A stretch of DNA of 14,948 bases from Paracoccaceae bacterium (GTDB lineage: Bacteria > Pseudomonadota > Alphaproteobacteria > Rhodobacterales > Rhodobacteraceae). Positions 13,573-14,948 of the stretch are shown in pieces; positions within the stretch are counted from its first letter, which is position 1; each line of letters starts with the position of its first letter. Location: positions 1-14,948 of the forward strand of contig JABSSB010000019.1 of assembly GCA_013214715.1 (NCBI GenBank), read 5' to 3'. A program made the position numbers and the translations under genes. Below the pieces are notes generated by a model. The model was not told the origin of the DNA and made no database searches. It saw nothing but the letters and a program-made list of their open reading frames with translations.

Positions 13573-14823
13573 TCACGGGATAACCACCTTTTGTACGCGG
13601 GTTATGCGCCCGACTAAGATGGCAAGCCCCGCCGCTGCAAAGCTGAAGAGCGCACCCATCTTCGCCGCGTCCTGAACGGGGCCAGTGTCAAAGGCGACTG
13701 AGGCGACAAAGAGCGACACGGTAAATCCGATCCCGGCGACAAAACCGATCGTCAGCAAGTCGATGATTCGCATCCCTTCGGGAATGCCCAGTCGCAGCAC
13801 CACTGCGCCGAACCAACCGAACGACAACACGCCAATGGGTTTGCCCAGCATCAGCCCCGCCAGCACCAGCCATGTCGCATCGCCCATCTGGCTGAACGGC
13901 ACACCGGCATTCAGCAGCCCAAAGAAAAACAGCACGACCTCGACCGGGTTTTTCAGGGCGTGTTCCATGGTGTTGAGCAGATCATGCAGATACTCATGCG
14001 CGGCGGAAAACACTCCGAAAGCCCGATCTGCATGGGGAATGGCAGGCACAATGGGCAAGAGGCCAAGCGCTGGGTGTAGCCCAGCACGCATGAACCCATA
14101 CCACGATGCGCAGCCCGCCAGAATGTAGGGCAGGGCCCCGAGCTTGTGGCGGATGAAGGTTGAATTGGGGCGGTCCTTTTTGTGCCGGTCCAATCGCCGC
14201 GGCAACCAGTTGAACCCCAAATAGGCGGCGAAGGCCGCGCAGAAGGAAAACAAAAGCCAGATCGGTGCCAAATCCGCGGACGGGTAGAAAACTGCCAGAA
14301 TGATCAATCCTATCGCATCATCTGCGATGGCCAGCAGCAACAGGAACCGCACTGCCGGATGTCCGGCCCCAAAGACAATCCGCCCGACCAGATAGGAAAA
14401 GGCAATATCCGTCGCGGTTGGAATGGCCCAACCATTTGCCACAGCCGAATATGTTTCTGACCCCAGCGCAGCCGCCAGCCCCAGATAAACGGCAATTGGC
14501 CCGAACATACCGCCGGCGGTTGCAAAAAGGGGAGTGGCCGCCTTTTTACCACGCAATGAGCCGTTTTTCAGCACGACGGCTTCCCAAACTTCTTTTGCGG
14601 CAATGGCGAAGAACAGCGCCATCAAAACGTCATTGACCAGATAATGCAGGTCCATTTCGCGATGACCGTTGTGATAATGGCCAATGGGACCATCTTCCCA
14701 GATCTGGAAATGCACAAAGGCCTGGTAGCTTTGATTGTCGATATTAGCCCAGATCAGCGCGATCACAGCGCCCATGATCAGCAGAAGCGAGTTGTTGACC
14801 AGAAAATTCCAGACGCGATACAT
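13573..14823 (-). CDS. nhaA: Na+/H+ antiporter NhaA
   Basis: A 416-residue inner-membrane antiporter that expels Na+ or Li+ in exchange for protons, important for pH and salt balance. Diagnostic features are AIPTATDIAFSYLVG (D139), the ion-binding Asp pair in LLLLAIADDAIG (D168, D169, matching D163/D164 of Escherichia coli NhaA), and the conserved lysine in LMLGKPIG (K328, matching K300). About 11-12 hydrophobic helices are visible. The loop after helix 1 carries a hydrophilic His-rich insert (WEDGPIGHYHNGHREMDLH, about 42-60), longer than in the Escherichia coli protein. ATG 14823 is preferred, with AAGGGA about 9 bases upstream. A 36-residue extension to a TTG at 14931 is open but polar and would overlap a possible divergent start. 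No clear terminator follows. Confidence 0.94.
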   Translation of the reverse strand: MYRVWNFLVNNSLLLIMGAVIALIWANIDNQSYQAFVHFQIWEDGPIGHYHNGHREMDLHYLVNDVLMALFFAIAAKEVWEAVVLKNGSLRGKKAATPLFATAGGMFGPIAVYLGLAAALGSETYSAVANGWAIPTATDIAFSYLVGRIVFGAGHPAVRFLLLLAIADDAIGLIILAVFYPSADLAPIWLLFSFCAAFAAYLGFNWLPRRLDRHKKDRPNSTFIRHKLGALPYILAGCASWYGFMRAGLHPALGLLPIVPAIPHADRAFGVFSAAHEYLHDLLNTMEHALKNPVEVVLFFFGLLNAGVPFSQMGDATWLVLAGLMLGKPIGVLSFGWFGAVVLRLGIPEGMRIIDLLTIGFVAGIGFTVSLFVASVAFDTGPVQDAAKMGALFSFAAAGLAILVGRITRVQKVVIP

Positions 14824-14919
14824 TTGGCAAATCCCTTCAACGTTGCCCTGCGCAGCCTTATGGGATTTCCCGCGCCGCAGCAACTGTGCGAAGCTGCGCC
14901 ATGTGCTAGTTTCGCCCGC

Positions 14920-14948
14920 ATGATCGCTCAAACACCTGAATCAGACCT
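14920..14948 (+). CDS. Possible start of a divergent gene (partial, leaves the window)
   Basis: An ATG at 14920 opens a frame (MIAQTPESD) that remains open to the end of the window, nine codons. There is no ribosome-binding sequence, but a TGCTAGTTT string resembling an extended -10 box (14905-14912 region) ends 7 bases before the ATG, which would fit a leaderless transcript. Divergent arrangement with nhaA is plausible. Too little is visible to name it. Confidence 0.3.

Noticed and set aside
14824..14931. 36-residue N-terminal extension of NhaA from a TTG codon
   Set aside because: NhaA proteins normally begin close to the first helix, and the ATG at 14823 has a ribosome-binding sequence.
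1..14948. Defence island, prophage, transposon, CRISPR or toxin-antitoxin system
   Set aside because: No integrase, transposase, nuclease, repeat array, attachment site or toxin-like pair was found; gene content is core metabolism, ribosome modification and envelope.

Overview
The window looks like ordinary chromosomal DNA of a marine-type alphaproteobacterium in the Rhodobacteraceae (Roseobacter group). This rests on high GC, tight gene packing, and families typical of that group: a methylmalonyl-CoA epimerase next to a DUF1467 membrane protein, a DUF6455-like Cys protein, RimO with its lineage-specific N-terminal leader, and NhaA. No tRNA, rRNA, transposase, integrase, CRISPR array or phage gene was seen. 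The taxon is an inference from remembered protein resemblance.

Layout. Positions 1-800 (minus): a stand-alone response regulator overlapping the start of a small membrane protein cut by the window edge. Positions 934-2618 (plus): methylmalonyl-CoA epimerase, DUF1467 protein, an AA_synth (PF06684) protein and a two-ACT-domain protein, the last two overlapping by 4 bp. Positions 2615-5300 (minus): an apparent four-gene operon read as a 79-aa unknown, a zinc-dependent histone-deacetylase-like amidohydrolase, a YdjA-type nitroreductase and an EI24/CysZ-like membrane protein. Its 3' end meets the plus-strand group at a shared CTAG stop. Positions 5409-6847 (plus): a periplasmic M48 protease lipoprotein, a short IMPACT/YigZ-type protein and a small Cys-rich DUF6455-like protein. 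Positions 6786-8732 (minus): a DCC/DUF393 thiol-redox protein whose 3' end overlaps the Cys-rich gene antiparallel, and RimO. Positions 8839-10722 (plus): AsmA. Positions 10747-13100 (minus): kdsA then a phosphomannomutase/phosphoglucomutase, an envelope-sugar operon. Positions 13347-13558 (plus): a 48-aa membrane microprotein with a strong terminator. Positions 13573-14823 (minus): NhaA. A possible partial gene starts at 14920.

Working together: KdsA and the hexose phosphomutase feed lipopolysaccharide or capsule sugar synthesis. AsmA, the M48 lipoprotein, NhaA and EI24 are also envelope proteins. The epimerase belongs to propionyl-CoA/ethylmalonyl-CoA carbon assimilation. RimO modifies the ribosome. 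The HDAH operon and the AA_synth/ACT pair are the least understood units. I see no clear new defence or mobile system. The best leads are small uncharacterised proteins in conserved-looking gene pairs and several unusually tight gene junctions.
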